A DNA stretch of 64,000 nucleotides from Lichina pygmaea. Lineage: Eukaryota; Ascomycota; Lichinomycetes; Lichinales; Lichinaceae. The translations under genes and the position numbers were made by a program. This document shows, one piece after another, positions 9,803-21,850 of this stretch. The stretch is taken from the NCBI GenBank assembly GCA_963422465.1, contig OY730172.1:930001-994000 (forward strand), in the 5' to 3' direction. Positions within the stretch are counted from its first letter, which is position 1; every line of letters starts with the position of its first letter. A model generated the notes under the pieces. The model ran no database searches and was not told the origin of the DNA. It was given only the letters and a program-made list of their open reading frames with translations.

Positions 9803-10482
9803 ATTGATCTGTCTCTAATCAATCGGAAACTTCGATCACTCCACTGATGCGGCACGAGACAAGGAACCGGCCCGCCGGCACAGTAAGGTTGCGCGCTGAG
9901 CAGCCGAAGCTTGAGGAATCAGATCTCGCAAGCGGGTACGTCTCCGATGATCCGACGTGGGTACGATAGGGGAACGGTGTCGAGGCCTCGGCGTCGAGGT
10001 GCTAGAGTCTCCGAAGTGGAAGCTTCCGGCTCTTGGAGGACGCGGAGGCGCTCGATCTAGGCGCTCTGGTGAACTGCTTGTCACCCGCAAAGCGGACTGG
10101 TTGTCGTCGTCGTCGTCGTCTCCCTGAACGTAGAGGAGGAACGGGGTATGATGAGGCGGTCTGGCCCTGCAGATCGATCTCCAAGCGGGCGATTCTTGTC
10201 GCGTGGCAGTCGATGAGTCGAGATGATCCAAGGCTTGTCGCGTCCAGTACAGTATCAAGAAGAGAATAAGAAGGATCGAAACGACGGTCGGAGCCCGATC
10301 TCAGCGGGCTCGAGGTCGGGATGCGCCACTCAGGTGTGTCCGATTATAGAAGTCCGGGCGGGCTACGAAGTATATAGCAGTGCCGCGACTTCCGGACTTT
10401 ACTCGTACCTGGTGCTGTGGCGGGGTCCAACACCGGAGGGGCCAGATCACGTGGGCTACAGTCACAACGAGAATGTACTGTA

Positions 10483-10522
10483 CCCGTGCCCCTGGGGGGG
10501 CAATACCCCCCATGGGCACGGG
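10483..10522. mobile_element. 40-bp miniature TIR relic with TA target duplication
   Basis: A palindrome starts CCCGTGCCCCTGGGGGGG and ends CCCCCCATGGGCACGGG, joined by the few bases CAATA. TA dinucleotides flank it at 10481-10482 and 10523-10524. The ends match the outer termini of the 824-bp element at 12851-13674, so this looks like the same family reduced almost to its tips. Confidence 0.55.
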
Positions 10523-11662
10523 TACGAGTACGAGTACGTACGTCCGTATGTCGCAAGAAATGCTGGTAAGCCTTCAGGTCATGTGAGTCAAGGGCGGCCC
10601 TGGTCACCTGACCCCTACGGCAAAAACCTCTCCCGCGGCGCCTGGGCGGGCGCCATCCTACCGAGTAGGAAGGTGACTATTTAGCAGTCAAGCAAGAGGT
10701 GGGAGTTGGTCCCGGGCTCAAGGAGAACTGGGGGAGAAGGTCGAGGCGCCGGAACCACGTCGCTAGGTCGGCTACTTGCCCAAAAATCGACGTAAGTCTT
10801 GCTGCTAGTGATATCTTTCCAAATACCGTTGACAGCTATCCCCATACCGTATGTTTGGAAATGTCCGCTGAGGAAGTACATGTTGAAAAGTACGTACGCA
10901 GCCACGGTAGCCCCGTCGTTCGAGCATCTCCCTGAGAAAGAGAGGGAGAGACGGAGCATCGCTACGCCTGACGTTGATATGTACGCTCGTATGCTCTAAA
11001 CACCACAACCGAGCAAAGCACACCGTAGGGGAAAGGCATGCCGAGGCCTTAACAGAGCAAGACGATGGAGTCGATATGAGATCTACCGACTACAGATCTC
11101 GAGGCGGCTTGCAGCTTGATTGCTGTTCCATGCAGACTGATTGTTCGATCCCATGCAGGAGGAGGACGACGACGACGACGAGAGAAGTTACATATCGAAC
11201 AACCCGTTTCTCCCCGCCACCATCACCACCACCACCGCCACCGGCGCCGCTAGCGCATCGTCACACGCCCAAGGCTGCAAAATCAACATACCTCACCATA
11301 CCACCCTCGTACGAGGCAGTGGACCGGCTGCCCCACTTTCCCCGTCCTCTCCACCTGCATTGGCCCCCCTCCAACCGACATGATCAGATAACTTTTGTAG
11401 GGCTGACCGTAACTCTTGACAGTTGACACACTATTTCTTGGGCACGTAACACCGCCGAGGAAGCGGTGAGATGGTATATGCACGGCTTTCTAGAAGGTTT
11501 TGTGAGCCACGTACGTAACATATGTACGTACGTACGTACCTCGTATGTACAGTGTCACGACACAAGTCTGCGTACACCGATACAACCCATCAGCTGCTAT
11601 CTTCTTAAGTAATGCGACAAAATCAGAGTTATAGTGACAGCAGCCATTGATGATGTACTGCA

Positions 11663-12303
11663 CGGACAATTACTCCGATGCCCCCCTCTATGCACGTTTC
11701 TATCTACTATGCCCCCCTCAATCCCGTGTCTCACCGAGCTAAGCGAGGTACTTGGTCTACCACTTTAACATTCAAACAGACCAATGTATCCTTCAAGCTT
11801 TAAGCTTTACTAATGAGATACTTACAACGCCACACAAATGACCCTACAAGCCGAAGTATCAGCATTGTCCTCCTCTCCGTCCCCTCACTGTCATCATCAC
11901 TGTCACTTTTGTTGTCGCTGTGGTCGTTGCTGTGGTCGTCGCTGTCGTTGTTGTTGTCATTGTCGCTGTCATCGTCACTGTCATCATCGCTGTTGCCGTC
12001 GCCTCGCATACTCGGTCAACTCTGAATTTTGCTGGTACTTTGATCTGTATGACTTTTCAGTGGTAAACGAAGTACCAGGATAGAGGGCGGTATGGAAGAA
12101 AAGAAGATACGTACAGTACGTACCGCCAACTTAAATTTAGACAGACACTTCAATCGCTACGCTACTGTATGGGAGCTGTGGGGAATAACAAGTATCTCGC
12201 TGAGCTAGGTGAGACACGGGCGATGGAGGGGGGCGTGGAAGAAAGAAGGGGGGTATAGTAGATAGAAACGTGCATAGAGGGGGGGCATCGGAGTAACTGT
12301 CCG
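11663..12303. mobile_element. Inverted-repeat element, about 640 bp, with trinucleotide core
   Basis: Arms of roughly 90-115 bp at 11663-11754 and 12189-12303 are inverted copies (CGGACAATTACTCCGATGC against CGGACAGTTACTCCGATGC, then matching TCTATGCACGTTTCTATC blocks). The interior has a (GTC/GTT)n tract at 11885-12000 that reads as Asp/Ser-rich on the minus strand. No transposase was recognised. It is most likely a non-autonomous DNA transposon. The exact ends and target duplication are not settled. Confidence 0.55.
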
Positions 12304-12668
12304 GATGATGTATTGATCCTCCGGACTAACCCGAGGTATATTATGTATGAAGATGTATGTACGCAGACTTGTGTGGTGTCGCTGTACATACGAGGTACGT
12401 ACATATGTACTCCTTACAGAAGTAGCGCAATAGCATCGGGCGCCCAAACCTCCACGGTATGGTACTGTGGGTACGTCCGTACAGTACAGTACGGATGTAC
12501 GAGGTACCGTACGTTGAGACACGTGGGCGTGGTAGGAGACGGTTAGTCGGACACCGTGATCATGGGCCTTTGAGGCCCCAAGTGTAAGGGCGTTCACACT
12601 GGAAGCGTACTGTACTTGTAGGGGTATGTCTCATAACTTACCTTACTCCCGTTCATCCTGCGTAAAGT

Positions 12669-12745
12669 GTTAGACGTGACCTCGAGGCCCGGGCCTCAGG
12701 CCTCAGGACCCAGTACTGAGGCCTCATGCTTCAGGCCTCACGACA
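12669..12745. repeat. Cluster of AGGCCT/GAGGCC palindromic motifs
   Basis: GAGGCC and AGGCCTC motifs occur about eight times in 77 bp (for example GGGCCTCAGGCCTCAGGACC). A related GGGCCTTTGAGGCCCC lies at 12564-12579. No function can be assigned. Confidence 0.6.
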
Positions 12746-12850
12746 GATGGCAGTCACAGCACGCATAGCATTGCATATATAGTACGGAAGTACGTGTACT
12801 TGTACATAAGACAAACCACAATAAGCATAGTACCGGTACGGTGCCGTATA

Positions 12851-13674
12851 CCCGTGCCATGGGGGTATTACCCCCCCCCCCCCTCCCGTCCCTTCGGTAC
12901 GTCCGGGACACCCCTCTGCCAGGAGGGGTGTCGGACAGTTCAATGACTCGGACGGTTCAATGATCGCTAGTAAATCTGTTGATAGCCACCAATTTTAAAC
13001 CACTACAACTCCACCACAGCATGGGCAAACTTTACAAGGAAGCCAAGGCTCACATCACAGAAGGTGTGGATTCCATCTCTGACTGTAAAAATACTATCGC
13101 CGTACCAAAGTTAGCCAGAGAATTTGATGTCCCAGTACAGCGACTTTGAGAGTAGAAAAAGCTTAATATTGTGAGAGAAGCGGCCGAGCTCTCTCATGAG
13201 AGGATTAAGAAGGACTACTACTTAGACAAGTCAGGCTACAGTAGCTACCCAGCAACAGCATCACCAGGAGAAGCCTACAATTTCAGGGATGATAGAAGAA
13301 GAGCAGGGGAATCAGATGGGCACATAAAAAAACCACTTGTCTATCCAGTTATGGAGCTATAGTGATTGTGGACGGAATTGATGTTGTTGATACTTCATTC
13401 ACAAGTGACAACTACTACTTATGACTTCTCCGCAACACCACAAAAATCTAGAGAGGCCTATAACTTCAGAGATGATAGTACAGAAGTATAGGAATCAAAT
13501 GAGCGACTTACATCTTTATTTAGTTGTGGTGTTGTGGAGTTATAGACATTGCAATCAATCCTGACAAGAAAGTGATCATTGAACTGTCCGACACCCCTCC
13601 TGGCAGAGGGGTGTCCCGGACGTACCGAAGGGACGGGAGGGGGGGGGGGGGGTAATACCCCCCCATGGCACAGG
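12851..13674. mobile_element. TIR DNA transposon relic, pogo/Tc1-like, TA target duplication
   Basis: Terminal inverted repeats of about 95 bp (12851-12945 and 13577-13674) start CCCGTGCCATGGGGG and CCTGTGCCATGGGGG. They continue through a C/G run, TCCCTTCGGTACGTCCGGGA and ACCCCTCTGCCAGGAGGGGT. TA flanks both ends (12849-12850, 13675-13676). The left TIR carries an extra 15-bp tandem duplication at its inner edge. Inside, from an ATG at 13021, 42 residues resemble the N-terminal helix-turn-helix of pogo-type transposases (AREFDVPVQRL) before a stop at 13147-13149. No DDE catalytic domain remains, so the copy is non-autonomous. Confidence 0.7.
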
Positions 13675-14436
13675 TAGACCTTGAGTCTTGAGTCTTGGGG
13701 CACTATCGGAGGGTACGACACACTGGCATTCAAGCTTGCAGACCTGCTATCGTAGGCTAAAAAGCACTGCTATACACCTACAGAAGTACCTACTGTACAT
13801 ACAGTGCTAGTGATTGACCACAGATTTGAAGGTTCCCGGACAGGAAGTTGACAGGCCTGCTCACAAGGGAAGATGCATCGAGATGCGGCTCCATAGATCA
13901 CGTGATGGAGAGAGACTGGATCTGGGCAGCTGCTAGTATCTTCTCGAGTAGCTCTACAGTAGCTCCACCTCTACGTAGCTCTAGCCCCTATCGGTGATGT
14001 ACTGATTATCGTACGTATGTACAGTGCAGCAGCTCTACGTTCCGTACTCCCGTACTGGTATGTAGACCTATAGTAGTACGTCCGTACGTACAGTACGGTA
14101 CGGCAAAGTACGATAGCTTGACGGTTGCTCCCTGCGACTAACTAAATTACAGTATGGAGGAAAGGAAAAAAGAATCCCGCCTGCAGAATCAAACCACCGT
14201 GCCACGACGCCAAGTGCTCTCGCAAAACCCCTCAGCAACCCAAACCTGGGGCTTTGATATCATCTTGCAGCAGCAGCATGCGGTCTGAACGAGCACACGC
14301 TCCCGTGAAGCCTCGGAGCTGCGGCCCCTTTCGAACTAAACCGACGACGTCTTGCGCCAAGCCCAATGTATTGAGCGGTCTGGAACCAGGTCCCTCACCC
14401 CTTCCTTGTTTCAGGCTCCCAGTTGCATGAAGGTAT

Positions 14437-14437
<1 letters not shown>

Positions 14438-14468
<31 letters not shown>
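14438..14468. repeat. TG microsatellite
   Basis: About 15 TG repeats lie just downstream of the POL2 stop codon. Confidence 0.95.
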
Positions 14469-14470
<2 letters not shown>

Positions 14471-14511
14471 TCTTCGTTCAAGTCGTAGCTCGTATAGAGG
14501 TCTCTGTCTCA

Positions 14512-17500
14512 TCAAAGTCCACGGCCGCCGGCGAGGTCTGCGACGGCCTCGGCCAGCATCTTCAGTCCGTACGCGCTCGCGACGGCGTCGAACACCTTCA
14601 GCCTTCGCTGTAGCTCGTCCCGGCGGACCGTCTCGACCCAGTCGCCGCTGCACGGGCAATGCTCCATAAAGTCGTTGATGCACAGCCGAGCGCACTTGCC
14701 GCATCGGAGGTCCTGCGTGCTCCACTCTACCCTCGCCCGCTCGACGCGTGAGATGAGCTCTGCTTCGATCGCGAGCCGGTTGAACTCGTGGCCGCATTCG
14801 AGACACTGCCAGTCGCCCTCCTGGATGACGTCCTCGTCGCGGCACAGGTCCAGGTCGCGCGTCGACGTGCAGGCGTCGCAGACGACCTGCTCGATCCGAA
14901 GGCTCTCGCTCGGGTTCACGAACGCGGCCGTCGAGCTGAACTCGCGGACGTCGAACATGGCGAGCAGGTCCTTGCGCAGCCGACGGCTCTCCAGCATCGT
15001 TGTCTTGTCGAGGGACAGCACCTGCATCAACGACTTCACCAGCTGCAGGGCCGGGTTGGAGAGGGGCATATGCGACCCTGGTAGCGACGGGAAGACGTAG
15101 TCGCCGGCCAGCTCCGGATGCAGCATCTCCTTACGCTGCCGCCTGAGCAGAGCAGCCATCTCCTTCTTCAACGGCTTCCCGTAGCTCGTCTGCAGACGCG
15201 TCTTGCCTTCCGACTCGTCCGCGAGCTCGGCGGCAGACAGCTGGGTCAGTCGGATGACCGAAATCTCGTCGCTTCGCGTCGGCTGCGTCCCTTTGAGGCC
15301 GTGTATCAGCTCGATGTAGCCGACAACCCAGTTGTGGAAGATGGTCTGCATCATCGGTGGCAAGAAGCTGCTGAGCTGCCAGTGCATGACGCAGTCGAGC
15401 TTCTGGCTCTCGGCCTCGACCACCTCTTGACACGCTTTGCCGCCGTAGTTGAACGCATCGTACCACAAGAGGTAGTCCCAGTACTCCTTGATCTCGAGGT
15501 CCAAGAAGTGGAACAGCGGCTTCGACCGGAGCGTCTTGAGGATGTACTGGCTGTAGGCGTATGCGTTTCCGACCTCCGTCTTGGTCGTCTGCACGAGCAG
15601 TCGAGTCGAGCTGGCGTAGACGACGTTCGAGCCGAAGCGTCGGAAGTCGGCCATCAACTGCTGCAAGGCCTTGCGGGACAGCGTCTGGACGTAGCGATGC
15701 AACGACCGATCGTAGAGGAACGAGTCCGCGGACGAGATCCAGCGAACGAGGTGTTGCACCATCATGTCCGCTGCGGAGCTGCCCTGGCAGGCTTCGGCCC
15801 ACCATGCCTTCACCATGTCTCGCAGCACGACGATGCCCGTCGACGCAAAAGACGTTTGGTCCGCGATCGCCATGTTCGTGCCCTCACCGGAGCCGTCCCC
15901 GGCCATCCCACTCGAGCCTACGAGGTCAGAGTCGCTACCTTCCAGCTCGTTGACGAGCGCCGACGTGAGGACTGTGTTGATCGCCAGGTTTCGGACCTGG
16001 AGCTCGATGCACACCGAAGGATAAGCGCCTGGAGAGTTGATCGACGGCATCTCGACGGAGTCGAGAGAGCCGGCGACGTCGTCGTGTTCGTGTCCACCAT
16101 GGTCAGGTCGCGCCGAACTCGACCACCACAGGACCACATTGTTCTGCTGCAAGCGCCTGGCATATGCAACGTCGATGATGAAACTCGGATCGTCCCGCTC
16201 GAGGTTGCAGAGCGGCACGCCGCCAAAGCGGGCGAGCTGAAGGAGGTGGCCGATCCATGAATCGAGACTGAGATAGCGCGCCACGATCCGCCTCGCGGCA
16301 GCGCTCTGCCAGCCCAGTGGAGGCAGGTTGCCGTCCGACTGTTCGGAACGAAGGTGCAACATGGGAAACTCGTTGAGGACGGGCAGCTCTTGCGACAGCA
16401 AGCGTCTCCTGGCCGACTGAACGACCATCATCAGCGGCGCGCTCTCTTCGGCCCGGAGCTTCTTGATGACATCTCCCACGACCAGGTGGGCTTTCCGCTT
16501 CGTGGTGACGTGGACCGAGTTGAAGCGGATGCTGTCTTGATGAAGGAAGCTTCTGTGGGCATCTCCCGCTCCGGTCTCCTGCTGCTTTCGCCCTAGGAGT
16601 TCGAGGTACACCTTGTCGATATTTGGAAGTCCCTGATTATCTCGGGCACGACTCAAGATGACGATGGTGGCTTCGTCGCGTGTGGTCGGAAGAAGGGCGA
16701 AGATCTGCCGTTCGCCGGATACAATGTGGTACAGGAAGATGTAGCCCATCGGTACCTCCGAAAGATATGGATGGTCGGATCTGATGGTGTGGAGCGCCGA
16801 TAGGTCAAACCCGCTGTCGAGGCCTTTACCCAGCACCCCTTTTTGCTTCTGGTCAAAGGTGCAGAGATTACCCAGCTCAAGTACGGCGCGCATCTCCAGG
16901 GGCACTTGTCTCTCGTAGACGCCATCCACGTTGGGATCGTTGAACGCCGCATCGAGCTTGATCCTGTCTCTCAGAAACGACCTCTCTGGCATGGTCATCC
17001 TGAAGAGGTGCGACGAGGGCCGGCCGTTTGGAAGCGTGTGCTTCACCTTCTCCACGCGATAATCGTCCAGGCTGACCTTGAGCGGTTCGGGCCCCTTGAG
17101 GTTAACGAACAGTTGACGAGGTACCTTGACTTTCATCGAGTGGATCTTCCTGTCGATGAGAACGAACGCCTGAAGCTCGCCCCGCTTGCCGGTCGATCGA
17201 ACCTGTAGCACTTGCCACGTGCTGGTGTAGAGCAACTCCGCTTGGTTTCTGAGAACGCTGGCGATGGCGTCGGATCCGACGGAGTGATCCTCGCCGAAAA
17301 GGTGATTCCTTCGTGCTCGAGCATGCTTCTGGATTCTCCATTTTTTCTTCTGGTACTTTAGCCAGCTAGGGTAATCTTGACTGACTGGAGGCATGACGGC
17401 GGGCAGGGCGGCGAAAGGATTCTCTTTCTCCACTACACATGGGTGGAGCTCTTTTCTCTTCTGTGCCATCCTCGTCGTGCTCCCCTTTGACCTCGCGAGC

Positions 17501-20500
17501 TTCATGGCAGGAGAGGAGCCGAAATCCTCAAGGTCCTGCGTCGAGTGGTTCACGACATTGGTGATATCCGCAAGCGTCTTCTTTTCGAAGTGGTCTGTCA
17601 GCTTGTTTTGTTTGAGCTTGTCGTCCCTGACGTTGATTCGACGTTGCAGCCAGTCTGGGTGGGCGACTCGAGGCACCGGGTTGCTGATTTTCTGCAGGGC
17701 CGCCGGGATCGTGACGAGCTTCTGCACCACAGATCCTAGACGTTCGATGTAGTAGTTCCAGTCGATGAGTGTCCGAGGATCCATGTCGCTGGGATCGTCT
17801 CGAATCCACTTCCTCAAGAAGAACCGCTTGACGTTTTCGTCTGCGGAGAAGATGGCTACCGGGATCGCCCGTTCCGTCACCGGAGCGGCCTTCGGCTTGG
17901 ATGATATGATGTACTTGCAGTTGAGGCCTTTGTCCTTGGTCATCTGGTCGCCCAGAAACTCGGCCAGCCGCTTGGCGGTCGTGATCGAAGTTGACTTTTG
18001 GGCCCCGTACTCCTCGAGCGTTTTGGACATGCTCCTGTTCTCACAGATGAGGTCGATCAGCTCCTCGTCGGCCAGCGTCGAGCCGTGCTGATAGAGCACG
18101 TCGAGCCACCTGTTGGCCACCTTCGCCACGGCCTCGTATGTCTCGTTCAGAGTCGAGCCCTCGAGAAAGAACTTGAAGATCTGCTGCTGGAAGATCTTGA
18201 TGAGTTTCAGTTCTCCCCTTCGTTTGACCTCGAACCCTTTTAGCTCGGCCAGGGTACCATCGTCGTTGAAGACTGCGTAACGCTTCTTCAGGTTCTTATC
18301 TTCCTCCTTCGACGTCGGAAGGATCATGGCCCGATAAGGCCCATCCACCTCGAAGAAGATGGTGTTTTCGCTGTGCGTTGCGTACTTAAACGTGGCCGGA
18401 CCGACCAGTTCTTGGTACTGATCGTTGGTAAACTTGTCGTGGACGAGGTGGTTCAGCATCACACACGGATAGGAGACCGGAAGCTTCTTGCCGCCCTTGA
18501 GAGCGAAAGCGAAGTTCTCTGGAAAGGTCGCCGGCAGGATGCACCATATACCGTCCGTGTCCAGTTCCAGAGGCCGTCCGATTCTCTCGACGAGCTGTCT
18601 AGCCATCTGGATGATATGGGCCCCGGTCAAGCAAGTCACGCCCGCCATCTCCATCGAGTACCAGCGAGAGCCCTTCCTCATGACGTATCCATAGAAACTG
18701 TTGAGGATGACCTTATGGGCTAGCTGCAACGAGTCGAACAGCACAATCATCTTCTTTGCCTCTTCAATCTCGGTAGCCGTGGCGCCCGAGCCCTTCAGGC
18801 TCTCGACCTTGTTCTTCCAGACTTTCTGCCTCCCCTTGAAATCGTACCTCCGATCTCGAAAGTTCTTGACCGTGTCGACGTAGAAGGGGTTTTCCCTCTG
18901 GCAGATGATGGCCTCGCGCTCGATGGTCTGGGTTTCGTGGATCTTATGGTAGATCTTCTTGCTGTACTCCTGCAGCCGCTTCTTCACCAGGCTCGCCTGC
19001 TCGTCTACGTTGAGGTCCTGGAACTTCAGCGACGGAGTACCGGGTCGACGTCCAGGGAAGTGTTCGTTCTCTAAGGAACGCCGAATCATGTTGTACTCGT
19101 CTCGTTTGGCCGGAAGGAACTCTCCTCTCCAGGACCACGGCATTCTTCTGTCGCACGTCTTTCCGGGACGATTGAAGTCGCAGACCGCACAGTCTGACTC
19201 TTGAATCATCGAGTCCGGCTGCAACCGGTTCGTCGTCATGATGTTCGGATACATTGAGGCGACATCAAGATGATATATCGATGGTTTCTCGTGTCGGCCA
19301 GGCACTGCTTTCAGTTCTAGCAGCTTCGCCTGGATCTGTTCCTTCACCTCATCATAGTTCGTGACGTCGTCCACAGTCTGTTTGCCCTCGATGACGATAC
19401 TAAACTGCAAGGCAGCGTCGAGGTCGCGGATGAGCTCGTCGATTGCCTCGGTGTCGATATTGAAGCTGACGGGTATGTCGCTCCGGAACACTCCTGCTTC
19501 TATACTCTCGACATGTCCGCCAACATAAGTCTCGCTCTCCAGCAAGTGCCCGTCCCAGAAGGCCTCCGTCGGTGCTTGATGCTTATTTGGCAGCACGATC
19601 TCTTTGCTATACGCTTGAACCTAGTGAAGATAAGACAAGAGAACCTTGGAGTGGTGCGTCGGGCGAAACTGACCATGAGAAGCATCTCGCACAAAGTCCC
19701 GGTTCCTTTCCGCAAGACGGCGTCTGGATTCAAGGGGATGATAGTGCACAGCGAGAAAACAAATGGGTGGACATACTTCATGTAAAGGTAGTATGTCGCA
19801 ACTGCATCTGACACAGAATATTCTGCCAGAGTCTGAGGCCTTTCGCTCGCATACCTAGTGGTCATGAGTATCGAATTCCATCTGGGTGCCTCCAGAGCCG
19901 TACCTTGTCATCAGCTCCGGGTCGAGCTCATCAGGATCGTAGCCGAGCTTGGCCACCGTTACGGCTTTCAAACCCTGACTGCCCTGGGGCAAGTAACTGT
20001 CCCGCTTGACCCAGCTAAAGCAATCCATATGGGTACAATAGTCGCTTTCATAGACGTCCTCGCTGTTCTTTTGAAATCCAATCTCACGATACATGTCGAT
20101 GCCGTTCATGCTGGCCCTCGCTTCAACAAAAGGCCAGTCGAAGAAGTCACCGTTGTAAGTTGCGATCACGGTGGGCTTCGCCTCCTTGATGTGGCCAAGA
20201 AATCTCTCTAACAGAGCCCTCTCGTCCGGTTCGTTGAAGACCATGAACGGCCCCTCATACTCTTGCCTCGGGGTGTACTCGAAGTCGGCAATGTCCTCCG
20301 ACACAATCTCGCGGTTGGTGATCAGAAACCCTTGTCCATCGATCATGTAGGAGACCATCATGATCTGGTCGATCAGCGAGTCTGGGAATTTCAAGGGCAG
20401 CTTCGTCGTTTCGATGTCGTATGCCAGAACAACCGGCTCGGCCCGTTGCAAGCGCTCTTCGATACACTTGAGACTGATCGCTCCATGCTTGGCCTCTACA

Positions 20501-21441
20501 GTGTACCACTTTCCAATTCGGATACCTAAAAATTGTCAGTGCCTTCTTGGACATGACGGCTCCTGAAGCGCGTTGTACCTTTGTCAATTGCTACTCGTAC
20601 ATGATATGGAACGTCATATTCTCGGATATCGACGATAGAATCACTTGCGTCGAGCACTCTACCCGGTCGGCCGTCTCCTCGTGAGTCATCGTATATGTCA
20701 AGCGCCATATTTGCACTGATACGACGTCAGCATACGCAAGCTTCCATTTGCAGCCCAGGGAGGTTACAGACTTGGCAACCTCGGCGTACGTGTCCATGGC
20801 CGTCATCTGCTTCTTATTCTTCTCGGCCAAAGGCATTAGAGATTTCCTGACCGCTAAGAGATCAGGGACGTTTATAAATCGTAATTGCAGGAAGACCCGT
20901 CGATATCCGAGCAGATGATTTGGCTGCGATGTAGCGGAGATTAGCTCGAATGGAAAGCATCAGTTACAGAGGCACCACCCACCATCTGGAGATCCTCTCT
21001 CTCTACCCTCCTCACCCCCTTGAGAAGACCCTCGAACTTTCTGCGTGTCCATTCTTCGACCTCCGCCTCGCTTCCTCTCTTGACGGCGATGAGGAAATAG
21101 GGTTCGTATTCAAGGGTAGCCTTGAAGGTCCCGCCGTCGTCTTCGATGAAGTAGAAGTCCACTCCCGCCCTGCCACCTGGGATCTTGTCGTCGGCGACGG
21201 TTGTACTATGCATGTTGCAAAGCCAGCCAACTCTCTTCTTGCCGCTGTCGTACCGCGCGAATCCCATGGACTCGTCAATCGAGTTGGCCAAGCGAGTCCT
21301 TTCGAGTTTCTCATCTTGGAGTGTAGCTTCGTTCGGCCGCAAAGAGTCCACTGAGTGAAATTGCTGTTTGCGCGGGCCATGGCCGAGCTGGCTACCCTTG
21401 AACCCTCGCCGGTACGGTTGGCTGAACCGACGAGACGACAT
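14512..21441 (-). CDS. POL2: DNA polymerase epsilon catalytic subunit
   Basis: Six exons (20983-21441, 20772-20923, 20579-20715, 19904-20525, 19674-19854, 14512-19620) give 6660 nt, 2219 residues, almost the yeast length. The proofreading exonuclease shows AYDIETTK (D286, E288), [10 protein letters not shown] and [13 protein letters not shown]. Polymerase motifs are DVASMYPNI (D636), [10 protein letters not shown] and LELDTDGIW (D871, D873). The catalytic-core iron-sulfur cysteines are present ([13 protein letters not shown] plus ICQREN). The inactive C-terminal polymerase half ends in two cysteine modules (CDAC...CLECGHEF and CGKCARLC...CPCSGDW) that bind the B subunit. Pol epsilon is the leading-strand replicase and part of the CMG-E helicase complex. 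Five introns of 49-59 nt all lie in the first quarter. COX20 starts 409 bp upstream on the opposite strand. Confidence 0.97.
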
Positions 21442-21850
21442 TACGGTGCTGTATGACCTGATTCAGCCAGCAATCCGGCCGGCACCGACGTGTAGAGGCG
21501 GTAGATCTAAGATCTACCAAGCCATAGCAGCATTGTCGTCTGGTGAAAATGACTTGAATGGCGTTGACAGTGTGTGTCGGGCATCCTCGAGAAGATTACA
21601 TGCCGTCCATGGGGCACGACGTTGGAGTTGCACTTTACGCGGTTGGAATCAACGCGCGAGACGTGAATCCAATCACGTGAATGGGCATGCTGTATCTCCG
21701 TACTGGTGCTTCCCACGCTCCCTACCGGTACGTCGTACCGGTGGAGGAGTACGTACCCTGCTCTGAGCGCTTGCGGGAAACCATTTATCCGACCCGACGG
21801 TCGAGCTTCGCGTCTCCGCAAGCCAGTGAGGCTCACTGCAACTCTTCACA
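21442..21850. promoter_or_regulatory. Divergent POL2 / COX20 upstream region
   Basis: This 409-bp region between two outward-facing genes must hold both promoters. A CACGTGA E-box-like site is at about 21674-21680, and GTAC palindromes (GGTACGTCGTACCGG, TACGTACC) lie at 21727-21758. Regulation is inferred from position. Confidence 0.4.

Larger units (their letters stand above)
9803..14511. other. 4.7-kb gene-poor, repeat-rich intergenic region
   Basis: No gene with family similarity was found between the metacaspase start and the POL2 stop. The region holds a 40-bp miniature TIR relic (10483-10522), two longer TIR elements (11663-12303 and 12851-13674), dense GTAC-containing palindromes (10525-10550, 11520-11545, 12355-12510, 14005-14115), an AGGCCTC cluster (12560-12745) and a TG microsatellite (14438-14468). 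ORFs such as 9836-10258 (-) and 10974-11426 (+) lack recognisable domains and look like chance. Confidence 0.6.

Noticed and set aside
9836-10258. 140-residue minus-strand ORF upstream of the metacaspase
   Set aside because: Arg/Ser/Pro-rich with a GTC-repeat-derived Asp run, no domain and no splice support; more likely 5' flank.
14411-14845. 144-residue minus-strand ORF over the POL2 C-terminus
   Set aside because: It is a shadow of the POL2 reading frame. The POL2 frame carries the conserved cysteine modules.
15118-16260. 380-residue plus-strand ORF opposite POL2
   Set aside because: It lies wholly antisense to well-conserved POL2 coding sequence and has no domain; such ORFs arise from GC-rich codon use.
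20716-20771. 20-nt intron (GTATGC...ATCAG) in POL2
   Set aside because: Too short for splicing. A 56-nt GTCTGT...CAG intron at the same acceptor keeps frame and fits the size of the others.
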